This document shows positions 12,001-18,831 of a DNA stretch of 64,000 bases, one piece after another. Within the stretch, counting starts at the first letter, position 1. Every line of letters starts with the position of its first letter. The notes under the pieces were generated by a model. The model was not told the DNA's origin. It was given only the letters and a program-made list of their open reading frames with translations, and made no database searches. The DNA comes from JAFLCL01 sp039809495 (GTDB lineage Bacteria > Myxococcota_A > Polyangia > Polyangiales > Sandaracinaceae). The stretch lies in the NCBI GenBank assembly GCA_039809495.1, contig JBDHVC010000001.1, positions 62,001 to 126,000 on the forward strand, given 5' to 3'. The position numbers and the translations under genes are program-made.

Positions 12001-14271
12001 CGCGCGCTCGGCGCGACGGAGCGGCTGCTCGCCGACGAGGGGCTCGCGCGCGAGGCGATCGAGGTGCTCGACGCCGCGTACCGCGCGACGGGCGCGGTCT
12101 CGAAGATCGCGGGGCTCTACGACGTGCGGATCCGCCTCGCCGACTCCGACAGCGAGCGCGTGCGCCTCTGGCTCGATCTCGCGCATGTCCGCGAGAACGA
12201 CCTCGCGGACATGCGCGGCGCGCTCGACGCGGTGGTGAAGGCCTACGAGCTCGATCCGCGCGACGAGGGGACGCTCGAGGACGTCGAGCGCCTCGCGAGC
12301 GGCTCGGGCCGCTTCGAGGTGCTCCGCGGCCTCGCCGAGCGTGTACTCGAGAGCTCCGGCAAGGAGGCGCTCGACTCGACGATGAAGCGCGATCTCTTGC
12401 TCCGCGCGGCGAGCTGGTACCGCGATCGGCTCGGCGATCGCGAGGCGACCGAGCGCGCGCTGCGCGCGGCGCTCGAGGCCGACGCGGAGTCGAGCCGCGC
12501 GCACGAGGAGCTGGTCGAGCTGCTCCGGGCGCCCGGTCGCGAGGAGGCGCTCGTCGAGGCGTTGCTCGCGTGGGCGAGGGTCGAATTCGACGAGCCCGCG
12601 CGGATCACGCGGCTCCTCGAGGCGGCCGAGCTCGCGCGATCGGCGCGCTCCGATCTCGCCACCGCGCGCCGCGCCTACGAGCAGGTGCTGGTCTCGGATC
12701 CCATCCACGCGCGCGCGCTCGACGCGCTCGTCGAGATCGCGACGAACGAGGCGCGCTACGGGGACGCCGCCTCGCTGCTCGAGCGCCGCGTCGAGGGGGA
12801 GAGCGATCCCGCGACGCGGATCGAGGAGCGCAGGCGCCTCGCGAAGATCGTCGAGCGTCACCTCGGCGACGCGCGACGCTCGATCGACGCGTGGCAGGCG
12901 CTGCTCGACGAGGTGCCGACGGACCTCGAGGCGATCTCGGCCCTCGAGACGATCTACGAGGCGACCGGGCAGCACCGCGAGCTCGAGGAGCTCGTCCAGC
13001 GACGGCTCGACATCGCGGAGAGCGAGGCCGATCGCCTGAGCGCGCGCGTGCGGCTGGCGCGGCTCGCCGAGCTCCAAGGGCGTCGCGCCGACGCGATGGA
13101 TCAGCTCCGTGACCTGCTCGCCGACGCCCCGGACAACGCCGAGGCGCTCGACGCGCTCGAGGCGCTCTACAAGGCGGACGGTCAGTTCGAGTCGCTCGCG
13201 ACGAGCGTCCGCTCGCGGGCGGAGGCGAGCGCGGCGCGCGGAGATCGCGCGGAGGAGCGGCGGCTGCTCCAGCGGCTCGCGACGATCGAGGAGCAGGACC
13301 TCCATCGGCCCGCCGACGCGGCGGCGACGTACGAGCAGATCCGCGGGCTCGCGCCCGACGACGCGGACGCGCTCGGCTCGCTCGTTCGGCTCTATCGCGC
13401 GCTCGAGCGGCCCGCGGACGCGGTGACCGTCCTCGAGCAGATCGGCGCCTCGCTCTCCGGCGCGGAGGCCGCCGCGAACGCGCTCGAGGTCGCCGAGCTC
13501 GCCGAGCGCTCGCTCGACGACGTGGCGCTGACGGAGCGAGCGCTCCGGCGGGCGCTCGCGGCGAGCCCGGCGGACGCCCGGATCCGGGAGCGGCTCCGCG
13601 CCTTCTTCACGAAGGGGGGCAACGCCCGCGGGCTCGCGGAGCTCCTCGCGGAGGACGCGGCGGCGGCGACGGATCCGAAGAAGAAGGGCGCGCTCTACAA
13701 GGAGCTCGCGGAGCTCCGGGAGAAGCAGCTCGGCGATCCAGCGGGAGCCGCGGAGGCGCTCGAGCAGGCGGTGGCGCTCGATCCCGAGGACCGCTCGGTG
13801 CTCTTGCCGCTCTCGGATCTCTACGTCGCCGCGGGGCGCTCGAGCGACGCGATCCCGGTGCTCGAGAAGATCATCGCGTCGTACGGGACGCGTCGGAGCA
13901 AGGAGGTCGCGGCGTTCCACCACCGCCTCGGGAGAGCGCTCGAGGCGCTCGGGCGCTCGGACGAGGCGCTCGCCGCCTACGACGCCGCCTTCAAGGTCGA
14001 TCTGACGAACGTCGCGATCCTCCGGGACCTCGGGCGCCTCTGCTACGCGAAGGGCGATCTGGATCGCGCGCAGAAGACCTTCCGAGCGCTTCAGCTCCAG
14101 AAGCTCGGGCCGGACGTCGGGATCACGAAGGGCGACGTCTACTTCTACCTCGGAGACATCACCGCCAAGCAGGGCGACGCGAAGAAGGCGATCTCGATGC
14201 TCGAGCGCGCGCTGATCGAGGAGCCGGGCCACGCGGAGGCGACGGCGCTGCTCGCGCAGCTCAAGGGGTGA
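3013..14271 (+). CDS. Giant TPR-repeat protein (3752 aa)
   Basis: A single open frame of 11.3 kb. The frame is open further upstream, but GTG 3013 is preceded by GGAGAGGAG at good spacing, so I start there. No signal peptide or membrane span is seen, so it is probably cytoplasmic. Nearly the whole length is helical TPR-like repeats in a longer unit of roughly 100 residues. The recurring pattern is LGD..AAI..Y..VLELDPS followed by AL..LE.LY and a W(D/N)DL element, with many degenerate copies. The C-terminal 200 residues hold more canonical TPRs (for example DEALAAYDAAFKVD). TPR arrays are protein-binding scaffolds; no partner or catalytic domain can be seen. Very large TPR proteins of this kind are familiar in myxobacteria; this one's function is unknown. 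Confidence 0.9.
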   Translation: MLTVSQLLAALQEDPDNTTRLAELRDALASGDAARVGDDAVHLVDLARQQHEARSEYVAVAGLLLARAGARGAAEADPDSRAAMLVAAAKLTSEELLDDAAARALYEEALALRPGDDAIKAAIAGIDEAGANWKDFAKRFVDEADVGTEPALKCALLVSAASLVWQYKKRGREKDADRLFLQALDAEPGDPRATRLYVHTLGGREKWNDATNLLLESAEKTKRRDDRLSFFLQAARIAARKLDQPDRAAAIYDQVVSLSPGHAEGMAYLVQHFTARESWDHLVALYDDALRGRLKPEAEQGNLLQVGMVHWRFRNDPAAAEPYFARLRKLDPIHPGMLGFYREYLTSTGDTAKLVTILSDAQRATQDAAQKASLGVELARAAQAGGALDKAADAWKAVLRADPKNADATPALREIYRASGKWNALVEVLKAEVDARDASEVEAKVATLREMVSIYRDELKLEVMAVNTWNAILALQPADQEALDALAASYEAMERWNDLIQTLTRMAEATSDTARQVELYMRIARLWIDRFANYNQATRPLELVVEKDPSHRPALNLLKEIYSKRRAWKQLFDVLSAEAALASDPDVRQAHRVELARLAAERLHRPAEAIALYRQVLEADTANAEALDALEKLSEREKDWATLAEVTERRIERAVDDREKARFLAKLAALYGEQLDDGARAREAWRRILELDPKNGRALRTLRESYVQAGDWDALERLYGETNDWDGLAEVLGNAAERASDAAQKAELSFRAAEVYETKIGEPQRAFRAYERVLAADPTNARAARALLPLYERDEKWSRLPALYDVLIDHATDAGERRELAAAAHGVALERLKDAALALRYATEAFVADPRGDAARERLEEAAARAGNLATVVTVYEARLAAIAEGEAARDERTWLRHRIASISAEKLGDIDHAASSLRAILSELPEDPEATAALETLLRDSGRHADLRAHYKGRIDHAADDDERWALTMELARLEEHDLGDAVAAAALYRRALELRAEDTEALEALDRLAVQAGRWEEAIDVLSRRRALAADADRTDLTLRLGELLLDHGSDPGAAQAAFAEVLERSPSDARAIVGLERIRLAHPTRATEVGRLLEPAYEATGAFDKLREIIDARLAVATDPGERRALRLRSAELSLGPIGDAKRAYETLETAFLDAPSDVEVADRLAAAAEAADQHEAHAVALATIVEAGDLETEALRAVARRAGQVYREVLGRPADAEVFERKVLELDPSDDEAFEALKVLYTDAERWQDLQALYRQRLEQTVDVQAKLDLLLHLSFVLEELTNDPRSAIPIYREVLELDPSHEVSRRALDRLYVRTEQWRDLAELLRSEVDAQGDADASETWVRIGQIFEAKLKEPASAVDAYEAAIERTPEHAGATEALERLLAGPTQRHRVATILEPIHELHEDHARLVRVLEVQAEGAEDDERRVALLTRVAEIAASHLGDFAMAFDAYARAVPLAPTDAALREELANATRARVAQAGPAGARAIHGARAEVLKATLARASAADPSGQLERELVDEIATLFDVEADDAAEAEPWLERMFDLHEDDPEARRRAAEALERIHLGSGQPEKLAVDLRRRIDLEDDPSAKRRLLVRLADLEEQTLGDPTAAIRTYRERVELDPSDVDALRSLERLYTERRSWAELADVLEQLDASAESDAERRAYALRTAGLAHQELGDVDRAIRAYSDVVARFGPAHDALEPLILLYEAKALWSDLLDALEQLREIETEGGARARSLFREAEIRRTKLDEPERAVELYDQVLELDPSHEGALAALVASTTAEKQDVRIEAARRLRPRFEARGASRELLSVLDVLAAVDDPIDRLDALRRGAEVADALGDASGAYRRLSDAIRIATSDPDLGYLLSEADRLVVVVEQWLEHRALLEEVAGEISDGELQLEAYRRLAELQRDRLNDAPAARATFERILELRPDDASALAGLLALVEAAEDWPAVLDVLRRKAELADGREERAALLVQQARLSEEKLGDAPSAIALLDEVLVDADPPQVYASLERLYGSTERWDDLAALYERMLEKGVGSPVEIRHRLGAVRAERLGDVEGAIEQYRDALLADPSHAASVSSLERLMSEPEHRAAAATVLEPIYLARLDWKKLEAALEARLEGEPEPEPRKEILARIGQIHEDYLEDLSGAFDVYLRLVREDPRDEGSWDTLTRLARVLERFGDLADVYRGVLADIGVDDAVTYRLAMTAAELYENRAGAPDRAIELLRLASAYAPGDREPFDALERLLVLRGRWDELLELYRQRIDGAESDEERIALLEKSAAIERDQRGDAERAIRIYDELLEVDPRHPTASVALESLLVQTERWNDLADLLRLRIDHADGTEEALALKTRLGDVQAQRQGEIDAAIDTYEDVVSARPDQPAALAALEALVVDPAHQLRIIRILEPIYQLTDQWKKQIAIHEAEVNVTEEPAEKVRLLREIARLHEDRGRSTAMAFEAYGRALAADAADEDVRANVDRIAAILGDWDGLVAAYEAALAATGDPGVQSSLLSTLARVHDEKRGDPRAAIQTYERMLAVDPSDPSPLDGLEALHTMVGDWGGIVSTLEKKVERSYDPVERGEILRRAGSVAEDLLGDVPMAVGLYRRAIDEDDGDAIAYESLDRLYEDVADFAALAPVLSRRLELETDPDVRAEVGLRLGRIAEEHLRDADTAIRAYQQVLADRPGEATALESLGRLYERQALWPEFLENLRFRAAAADSSASRIAFLFRSAEILERELDDVPEALATHQTILSIDPRYESSIAALRRIAQLEDHREAASEIVLPFLEAQGRWQDVAELEELVVAATSDPLEKQHHLVRLARIHEEGRGDQRAAFDATRRALAEDAGDRALVDQLERLGGALGAWEEVADVLSARAGASSDTDTALDLLGRLARITEQALSDDARAIDAHRRRLELVADDEDSLAALDRLYTKGSSWNELVDVLDRRAQNAAMNAPGEHMELLVRLGTLRAEHFGDAAGAFSAFREVLERDPSEPRALGATERLLADEGLAREAIEVLDAAYRATGAVSKIAGLYDVRIRLADSDSERVRLWLDLAHVRENDLADMRGALDAVVKAYELDPRDEGTLEDVERLASGSGRFEVLRGLAERVLESSGKEALDSTMKRDLLLRAASWYRDRLGDREATERALRAALEADAESSRAHEELVELLRAPGREEALVEALLAWARVEFDEPARITRLLEAAELARSARSDLATARRAYEQVLVSDPIHARALDALVEIATNEARYGDAASLLERRVEGESDPATRIEERRRLAKIVERHLGDARRSIDAWQALLDEVPTDLEAISALETIYEATGQHRELEELVQRRLDIAESEADRLSARVRLARLAELQGRRADAMDQLRDLLADAPDNAEALDALEALYKADGQFESLATSVRSRAEASAARGDRAEERRLLQRLATIEEQDLHRPADAAATYEQIRGLAPDDADALGSLVRLYRALERPADAVTVLEQIGASLSGAEAAANALEVAELAERSLDDVALTERALRRALAASPADARIRERLRAFFTKGGNARGLAELLAEDAAAATDPKKKGALYKELAELREKQLGDPAGAAEALEQAVALDPEDRSVLLPLSDLYVAAGRSSDAIPVLEKIIASYGTRRSKEVAAFHHRLGRALEALGRSDEALAAYDAAFKVDLTNVAILRDLGRLCYAKGDLDRAQKTFRALQLQKLGPDVGITKGDVYFYLGDITAKQGDAKKAISMLERALIEEPGHAEATALLAQLKG

Positions 14272-14336
14272 GCCCGAGCGAGCGATGGCCGCCGCGAGGG
14301 GCGGCCGCGAGCCGCGATCGGCGCGCAGCGTCGCCG

Positions 14337-14373
14337 TTGACGGCGGCGCGCGAGGCGGCTAAAGAGCCGCCTC
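14337..14373 (+). promoter_or_regulatory. Near-consensus promoter overlapped by a perfect hairpin
   Basis: TTGACG (14337-14342), 17 bases, then TAAAGA (14360-14365), one of the best sigma-70-type promoters in the window. The -10 lies in the AAAG loop and arm of a perfect 9-bp inverted repeat, GAGGCGGCT (14352-14360) and AGCCGCCTC (14365-14373). The inverted repeat could be an operator. The short leader then carries GGAGG before ATG 14388. Confidence 0.6.
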
Positions 14374-14387
14374 CCCTGGAGGACACG

Positions 14388-14522
14388 ATGGTTTCCGATA
14401 CCTGCAAGACCGAGCGTCGCCGTCGGCACAAGCGTGCCACGGTCGGCCGCGATCAGAAGCGCGCGCGCACCAAGACCGGCACGCCGAAGTTCCCGATCCA
14501 CGTCGAGGAGAAGAAGGCCTGA
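14388..14522 (+). CDS. 44-residue highly basic small protein
   Basis: Starts at ATG 14388 with GGAGG 7 bases upstream. The protein begins MVSDTCKTERRRRHKRATVG and ends TPKFPIHVEEKKA. About a third of its residues are Lys or Arg, with no hydrophobic segment. The strong promoter, good ribosome site and composition suggest an abundant RNA- or ribosome-associated protein, but it matches no ribosomal protein I can name. Small proteins with a CKTERRR-type start and a TPKFP-type end seem familiar from related genomes; that is memory, not a search. It lies alone between the TPR gene and a convergent minus-strand pair. Confidence 0.75.
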   Translation: MVSDTCKTERRRRHKRATVGRDQKRARTKTGTPKFPIHVEEKKA

Positions 14523-14649
14523 GCGCCGCGCGAGGTCGACCTGAACCCCAAGAGCGTGCGTCCGTCGCTGGTTCATGCTGTCCCTTCGTGGTCGGGAGGG
14601 CCGCCTAGAGCCGCTCCCTCACGCCGAGTGGGTCGTCGCGAGCATCCCA

Positions 14650-14679
14650 CCGCCGAGCCAGCATGTCGCTGCTCGGCGG
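14650..14679. terminator. Bidirectional hairpin between convergent genes
   Basis: CCGCCGAGC and GCTCGGCGG form a perfect 9-bp stem with a 12-base loop, between the end of the small basic protein gene and the end of the minus-strand peptidase gene. There is no T-run, so it would be a weak or factor-assisted terminator. Confidence 0.4.
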
Positions 14680-14702
14680 ATCGCGTCGAGCGAGGCGCGC
14701 CG

Positions 14703-16085
14703 TCAGTGGAGAGGCCGACCGTGGCGCTCGAGGTCGTGGTCGAAGTCGTCGGAGGGCTCGACCGGTCGCGTCGATGACGGAGCGCGGCTCGGCGAGCCCA
14801 CCACGAAGAGCGTGGCGGACGGATCGCTCGTCGCGCTCGTGACGATCGCGAGCGCGGCATCGCTCGACGCCGCCGTCGTCGTGGCCTCCGGCGGGCTCGC
14901 CGCCCGTGTGGAGGCGGAGGGCTCTCCGCCATCGCGCTCCGAAGGCGCGTCTTCTGTCGCGAGGATCACCTCATCGGGGAGGCGGTCGCGCTCGCGCGCG
15001 AGGAGCCTCGCGCGGTGACGAGCGAGCGCTCGCGCGATCCGCTCCTCGCGCGCGTCCTCCTCCGCCCAGCGCCGCTCGATGACGCGCCTCTGCTCGTTCC
15101 GCTTGCGCCACGCGACGAAGACGAGGAAGCCGGCGAGCACCCAGCCGACGCTGCCGCTCGCGAACATCGGCAGCGCCCCGAAGCGCGACGAGAGATCTTC
15201 GCGCCACTCGAGCTCGAGGGCGCCGAGCCCCGCGCTCCACGTCTGCGCGATGGCGAGCTCGAAGCGCTGGCCGCGTCGGACGCGCCCGATCAGCTCGGCG
15301 AGCTTCGTCGGATCGCTGCGGCGCATCAGCCAAGCGACGAAGTCGGCCGACTCGGCGTACGCGAGGCTCACCTCGTGCGGCTGGCTCGGGAAGCTCCGGT
15401 CGAGCTCGTCGAGCGGGAGGACGGCGCCTCGGAACGCGGCGAGCCAGAGCGTCTCCACGCGCTCGATCGAGCGCTCGCGGGCTTGGTGGATCGCGACGCC
15501 CTCGACGAACCAGAGCGGGACGTCGTCGGCCCGGCTCCCCGCCGCGGCGAGCGCCGCGTGGAGGGCGACGTGGCTCATCTCGTGGACGAGCACGTCGGAG
15601 AGCGGAGGGCGCTGCCACGTCTCGGGCGCGGTGAGCGTGAGGAGGATCAGCGAGAGCCCGGGATAGGCCACGCCGACCGCGTAGGTGGGCGGTGGCGCTC
15701 CGACGGGCGCGAGCGCGGCCATCTCGTCCGGATCCGTCCCCACACGGACACGCACGCTCGAGAGCGTCGCGTCGGCGCCCAGCTCGCGCTCGATGCGTGG
15801 GAGCGCGCGATCCCAGACCTCGAAGAGGGGCTCGACGACGCCGCGCGCGCGCTCCGGAAATTCCCAGCGCACCGTCCCGCGCACGACCTCGGCGAAGCCC
15901 TCGGGCGCGGCGGGGACGGCGAGGCCGGTGCCGAGCGTGACGTCGTGCGGAGCGTCCTCCGCGAGCGCGCGGACGCTCGGGAGCGCGACGCAGGCGGAGA
16001 TGAGGAGCGCGGCGGCGAGCGCCACGCGCCACGCCCTCCGCGACAAGCGAGCCGCGAGGCGGCTCACCCCGAGGGCGCGCGTCAC
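14703..16085 (-). CDS. Membrane-anchored zinc metallopeptidase, MA-clan type
   Basis: 460 residues. An N-terminal export signal (WRVALAAALLISACVAL) is followed by a domain with the zinc-binding HEXXH motif HEMSH at about residues 168-172, preceded by DVLVHE. A downstream FVEG (in PLWFVEGVAIH) supplies the usual third-ligand Glu of gluzincin-like peptidases. A transmembrane helix (GWVLAGFLVFVAW) precedes a charged cytoplasmic tail rich in Arg and Glu and a Ser/Ala-rich C-terminus. GTG 16085 overlaps the stop of the upstream gene as GTGA, so the two are coupled. Substrate unknown. The frame is open further upstream but that part is antisense-like shadow. Confidence 0.8.
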   Translation of the reverse strand: MTRALGVSRLAARLSRRAWRVALAAALLISACVALPSVRALAEDAPHDVTLGTGLAVPAAPEGFAEVVRGTVRWEFPERARGVVEPLFEVWDRALPRIERELGADATLSSVRVRVGTDPDEMAALAPVGAPPPTYAVGVAYPGLSLILLTLTAPETWQRPPLSDVLVHEMSHVALHAALAAAGSRADDVPLWFVEGVAIHQARERSIERVETLWLAAFRGAVLPLDELDRSFPSQPHEVSLAYAESADFVAWLMRRSDPTKLAELIGRVRRGQRFELAIAQTWSAGLGALELEWREDLSSRFGALPMFASGSVGWVLAGFLVFVAWRKRNEQRRVIERRWAEEDAREERIARALARHRARLLARERDRLPDEVILATEDAPSERDGGEPSASTRAASPPEATTTAASSDAALAIVTSATSDPSATLFVVGSPSRAPSSTRPVEPSDDFDHDLERHGRPLH

Positions 16086-16948
16086 GGCGAGCCGCCGGGG
16101 CGAAAGCGGAGCATCGGCATCGGATCGTGCTGACTCGTCGTGTAGACGATGACGAACGCGGCCGCGCCGGCGAGGAGCCCGCCCGCGACGAGGTAGGGCC
16201 AGTTCAGCTCGATCCAGTCGGGCGTTGGCGCCTCCGCGGGATCGCTCCGAGGCGTGATGGAGCGGGCGACGGCGCTGGAGTCGCTGCTCGCGTCGGGGAC
16301 GCTCGCCAGCTCGCGCGTCGCGGCGCGAGCGCGTGAGCGGACGAAGCGAGCGAGCCGCTCGGCGCTCGCGTCGGCCGCGAGGACGCCCTCGAAGAAGGCT
16401 CGATGGCGCACATCGAAGACGACGATCTCGCGCGCCCCCGCGCGGGCTCGGACGAGGACGAGGACGGCGACGTCGGCGCGATCGCCGAGGGACGCGAGCG
16501 TCTGGACGTCCTCGCGCTCGCTCCCGCCGAGCGAGCGCCGCGCGCGGAGCATGGCGTCGATCGTCTCCTCCCCGCTCTCGCCGAGGAGCGAGGCGACGAT
16601 CGCAGGATCGCTCGGGAAGCGCACGCTCTCCTCGAGCGCGGCCGCGACGTGGGCGGCGGCCGCGCGCGCCTCGTCGTTCGGATCGCCGACGAGGACGAGC
16701 GCCGCGCGCCAGAGCGCCGCGGGCGCCGTGGTCGCCGCGCTCGGCGAGCCGCTCGTCGTGGACGAGGCGTCGGGCGTGGCCTCGTCGCGCGACGGCGATG
16801 GGGTCGAGGCCACCGTCGGATCCGACGCGCCGACGGGCTCGCTCGGCTCGTCGGCGCGGAGCCTCGACGTCGAGCCGAGGAGCGCGCCCGCCACGAGCAC
16901 GGCGAGGAGCGCCTCGAGGCTCCGAACGTGCCCTGTTCTCGCGCGCAT
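16082..16948 (-). CDS. Secreted protein of unknown function with C-terminal membrane helix
   Basis: 288 residues: N-terminal signal (LLAVLVAGALLGSTSRL), a Ser/Thr/Pro/Ala-rich linker, an alpha/beta-looking region (residues about 80-210, beginning AALVLVGDPNDEARAA), and a transmembrane helix (YLVAGGLLAGAAAFVIVY) near the C-terminus. I recognise no family. It is translationally coupled to the metallopeptidase, so the two probably work together in the envelope. A -10-like TAGAAC lies 6 bases before ATG 16948. Confidence 0.7.
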   Translation of the reverse strand: MRARTGHVRSLEALLAVLVAGALLGSTSRLRADEPSEPVGASDPTVASTPSPSRDEATPDASSTTSGSPSAATTAPAALWRAALVLVGDPNDEARAAAAHVAAALEESVRFPSDPAIVASLLGESGEETIDAMLRARRSLGGSEREDVQTLASLGDRADVAVLVLVRARAGAREIVVFDVRHRAFFEGVLAADASAERLARFVRSRARAATRELASVPDASSDSSAVARSITPRSDPAEAPTPDWIELNWPYLVAGGLLAGAAAFVIVYTTSQHDPMPMLRFRPGGSP

Positions 16949-17056
16949 CGCCTCGTTCTAGCACCGAGACGCGGCGGAGCGCCTGCGCGGCCGGGTGGGC
17001 CTCGGCGCCGCGCCGCGAGGCGTGAGCGCCGCGCGATGGGCTGCTAGGCTCGCGCC

Positions 17057-17803
17057 GTGCTCGTACGCGAGGTCGGTCGAACCGTGGCGACGTACGCGTG
17101 GACGGGGGCCGCCTCGTTCGCCGCCGTCGGGCTCCACGCCGTCGCCGGCGACGCGGTCGACCTCGCGCGCGAGACGAGGCGCTGGGCGCGCGGGCTCGAG
17201 CGCATCTGGTCGCTCGAGCTCTCGGTCGAGGGGCTCGAGCACTACGAGCGAGGGGCCTCGACGGTGCTCGTGGCGAACCACCAGAGCTACGTCGACGTCG
17301 TGGCGCTCTTGCTCGTGACGCCAGAGATGCCGGTCTTCCTCGCGAAGCGCGAGCTCGAGCGGGTCCCGTTCTTCGGGCGCGCGATGAAGAGCCGTGGTGA
17401 CGTCTTCATCGATCGCGCGCGTCACGACGCGGCGACGAGCACGATCGAGCGCGCCGCGCGATCGATCCGCCCTGGCGCGCCGCTCCTCGTCTTCCCAGAG
17501 GGGACTCGTGCCGACGCGCCGCGGATCGGCCGCTTCAAGAAGGGCGCGTTCCACCTCGCCCAGCTGGCGCACGCGTCGCTTCAGCCGGTCGGGATCCGAG
17601 GCTCGCTCGAGGCGTGGCCGCGCGGATCCGCCGTCCCCCGCGGCGGGCCCGTTCACGTCGCGTTCGGTCCGCGGATCCCCGCGGACGAGGTGCAGGCGAT
17701 CCCGCTCGATCCGTTGATTGCGCGGGTTCGCGCCGAGGTCTCGCGCCTCTCGGGGCTGCCCCTGGGCGAGGAGGAGCGCGGCTCGCCGCGAGCGTCGGCG
17801 TGA
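17057..17803 (+). CDS. plsC: 1-acyl-sn-glycerol-3-phosphate acyltransferase (PlsC family)
   Basis: 248 residues of the PlsC/LPLAT family, which transfers an acyl chain to the sn-2 position of lysophosphatidate at the inner membrane. The catalytic block HX4D is NHQSYVD (about residues 74-80) and the glycerol-phosphate-binding block is FPEGTR (about 147-152). A further conserved piece is FKKGAFHLA. The N-terminus is moderately hydrophobic. GTG 17057 is preceded by the -10-like TAGGCT 6 bases upstream and no ribosome site, so the mRNA may be leaderless. Substrate specificity within the family cannot be told, so the symbol is by family only. Confidence 0.88.
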   Translation: MLVREVGRTVATYAWTGAASFAAVGLHAVAGDAVDLARETRRWARGLERIWSLELSVEGLEHYERGASTVLVANHQSYVDVVALLLVTPEMPVFLAKRELERVPFFGRAMKSRGDVFIDRARHDAATSTIERAARSIRPGAPLLVFPEGTRADAPRIGRFKKGAFHLAQLAHASLQPVGIRGSLEAWPRGSAVPRGGPVHVAFGPRIPADEVQAIPLDPLIARVRAEVSRLSGLPLGEEERGSPRASA

Positions 17804-17818
17804 GCGCGCGAGCGCCCG

Positions 17819-18685
17819 CTAGAGCCCGGGATAGTCGTGGTCGATCGGGAAGACCTCGCTACACGGGCGGCACATCGCGTTGGCGAGGCCGGAGTTGCGG
17901 CGCGTTCGCCCCGCGACGGCCTTGAAGACGGGGCCGCTCTCCCGCTCGTCGCACGCGAGGCACTCGTTCAGCGTTCCGTCGGGCGCGTGGTAGGGCGCGC
18001 GCAGCAGCCGAAGACAGACGGAGCCGCAGGCGGCGCGCGTGTGCTCGGTGTTGTACGCCCAGATCTGCGCGCAGGGGCGCGTGAAGCCGAGCGCCTCGAG
18101 GCAGCCGACGAGCCCATCGAAGTCCGTGACGTGCATGAGCCCGCACTGGCGCACGGGATCGGTGAGATCGGGCTGGCTCGCGTAGACGGCCAGATCGGTG
18201 AGCGTCGAGCAGATGCCGCACGCGTCGGTGTGCGTGACGATCCCGCCTCGCGCCTCTGCCTCGTCGGCCGACGGGAACGTCTCGAGGTGGTAGGTATGAG
18301 CGACGGGGTCGTCGATCATCACGGCGCAAACGGTCCCGAGCGGAGCGGGGCTCGGCGTGCCTTCGTCGTAGGGGCTCGAGCCGAGCTCCGAGAGCGGCGC
18401 CGCGAGCGTGTACGCGCGCAGGACGTCGAGGCTCGACGCATCCCACGCGCGCGGCTCGAAGGGGCGCTCACCGCACCCCTCGCAGCGCGGCCGACACGCC
18501 GTGTCGTCGAGCCCCGTGCGCTCGTTCGGCCGCCCGAAGAGCATCGCGCAGGGGGCGCCCGCGTCGGGCTCGGGGGTCGGAGGCTCGCACCCGCCGAGCG
18601 CGGCGAGCAGGGCGAGGGTGAAAGCCCGCGAGGCGAGGACGCCGAGCCTCGCGCGGGGCGACGCGGCGGGGGAGAGGGCCCACAT
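17819..18685 (-). CDS. Cys-rich lipoprotein of unknown function
   Basis: 288 residues. The signal ends in a lipobox (LAALGGC) followed by an acidic/Pro spacer. The mature part has many cysteines, several in pairs (RPRCEGCGE, ACGICS, CLACDE, CRPCSE), consistent with disulfides or metal sites in a secreted protein. No domain is recognised. It is divergent from the ABC exporter genes. The -10-like TAGGGT sits 6 bases from the ATG, suggesting a leaderless transcript. It converges with plsC with a 15-base gap. Confidence 0.75.
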   Translation of the reverse strand: MWALSPAASPRARLGVLASRAFTLALLAALGGCEPPTPEPDAGAPCAMLFGRPNERTGLDDTACRPRCEGCGERPFEPRAWDASSLDVLRAYTLAAPLSELGSSPYDEGTPSPAPLGTVCAVMIDDPVAHTYHLETFPSADEAEARGGIVTHTDACGICSTLTDLAVYASQPDLTDPVRQCGLMHVTDFDGLVGCLEALGFTRPCAQIWAYNTEHTRAACGSVCLRLLRAPYHAPDGTLNECLACDERESGPVFKAVAGRTRRNSGLANAMCRPCSEVFPIDHDYPGL

Positions 18686-18726
18686 GCGGCGACCCTACCA
18701 GCCCGCCCGAGGCGACGGCGATTCTC

Positions 18727-18763
18727 TTGGACAGCATCGACGCTCGTCTGCTAACGATTCTCA
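18727..18763 (+). promoter_or_regulatory. Promoter with overlapping Fur-box-like site
   Basis: TTGGAC (18727-18732) and GCTAAC (18750-18755), 17 bases apart. The 15-mer TGCTAACGATTCTCA (18749-18763) matches 11 of the 14 defined positions of the 7-1-7 Fur consensus TGATAATnATTATCA and covers the -10, the usual arrangement for iron-dependent repression. It lies about 70 bases before the ABC exporter gene. Confidence 0.55.
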
Positions 18764-18831
18764 GTGTCCCCTGTCACGCGTGGGTTTTGGGTGAATTTCG
18801 GGGTCCTTCGGCGACGGCGCGGAGGGGCCCG

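Noticed and set aside
5998..14232. A 2744-residue open frame antisense to the TPR gene
   Set aside because: It is a by-product of the sense gene's codon use (Leu-Glu as CTCGAG is stop-free on both strands). Its translation is Arg/Glu/Leu-rich without domains, and the sense frame has clear TPR structure and a ribosome site.
16086..16964. N-terminal extension of the metallopeptidase frame (to 753 residues)
   Set aside because: It lies antisense-frame within the coupled upstream gene, is Arg/Ala-rich without structure, and the signal peptide begins just after GTG 16085.
17837..18754. A 305-residue plus-strand frame opposite the Cys-rich lipoprotein
   Set aside because: Arg/Ala/Glu-rich shadow; the minus-strand frame has a lipobox, signal peptide and paired cysteines.
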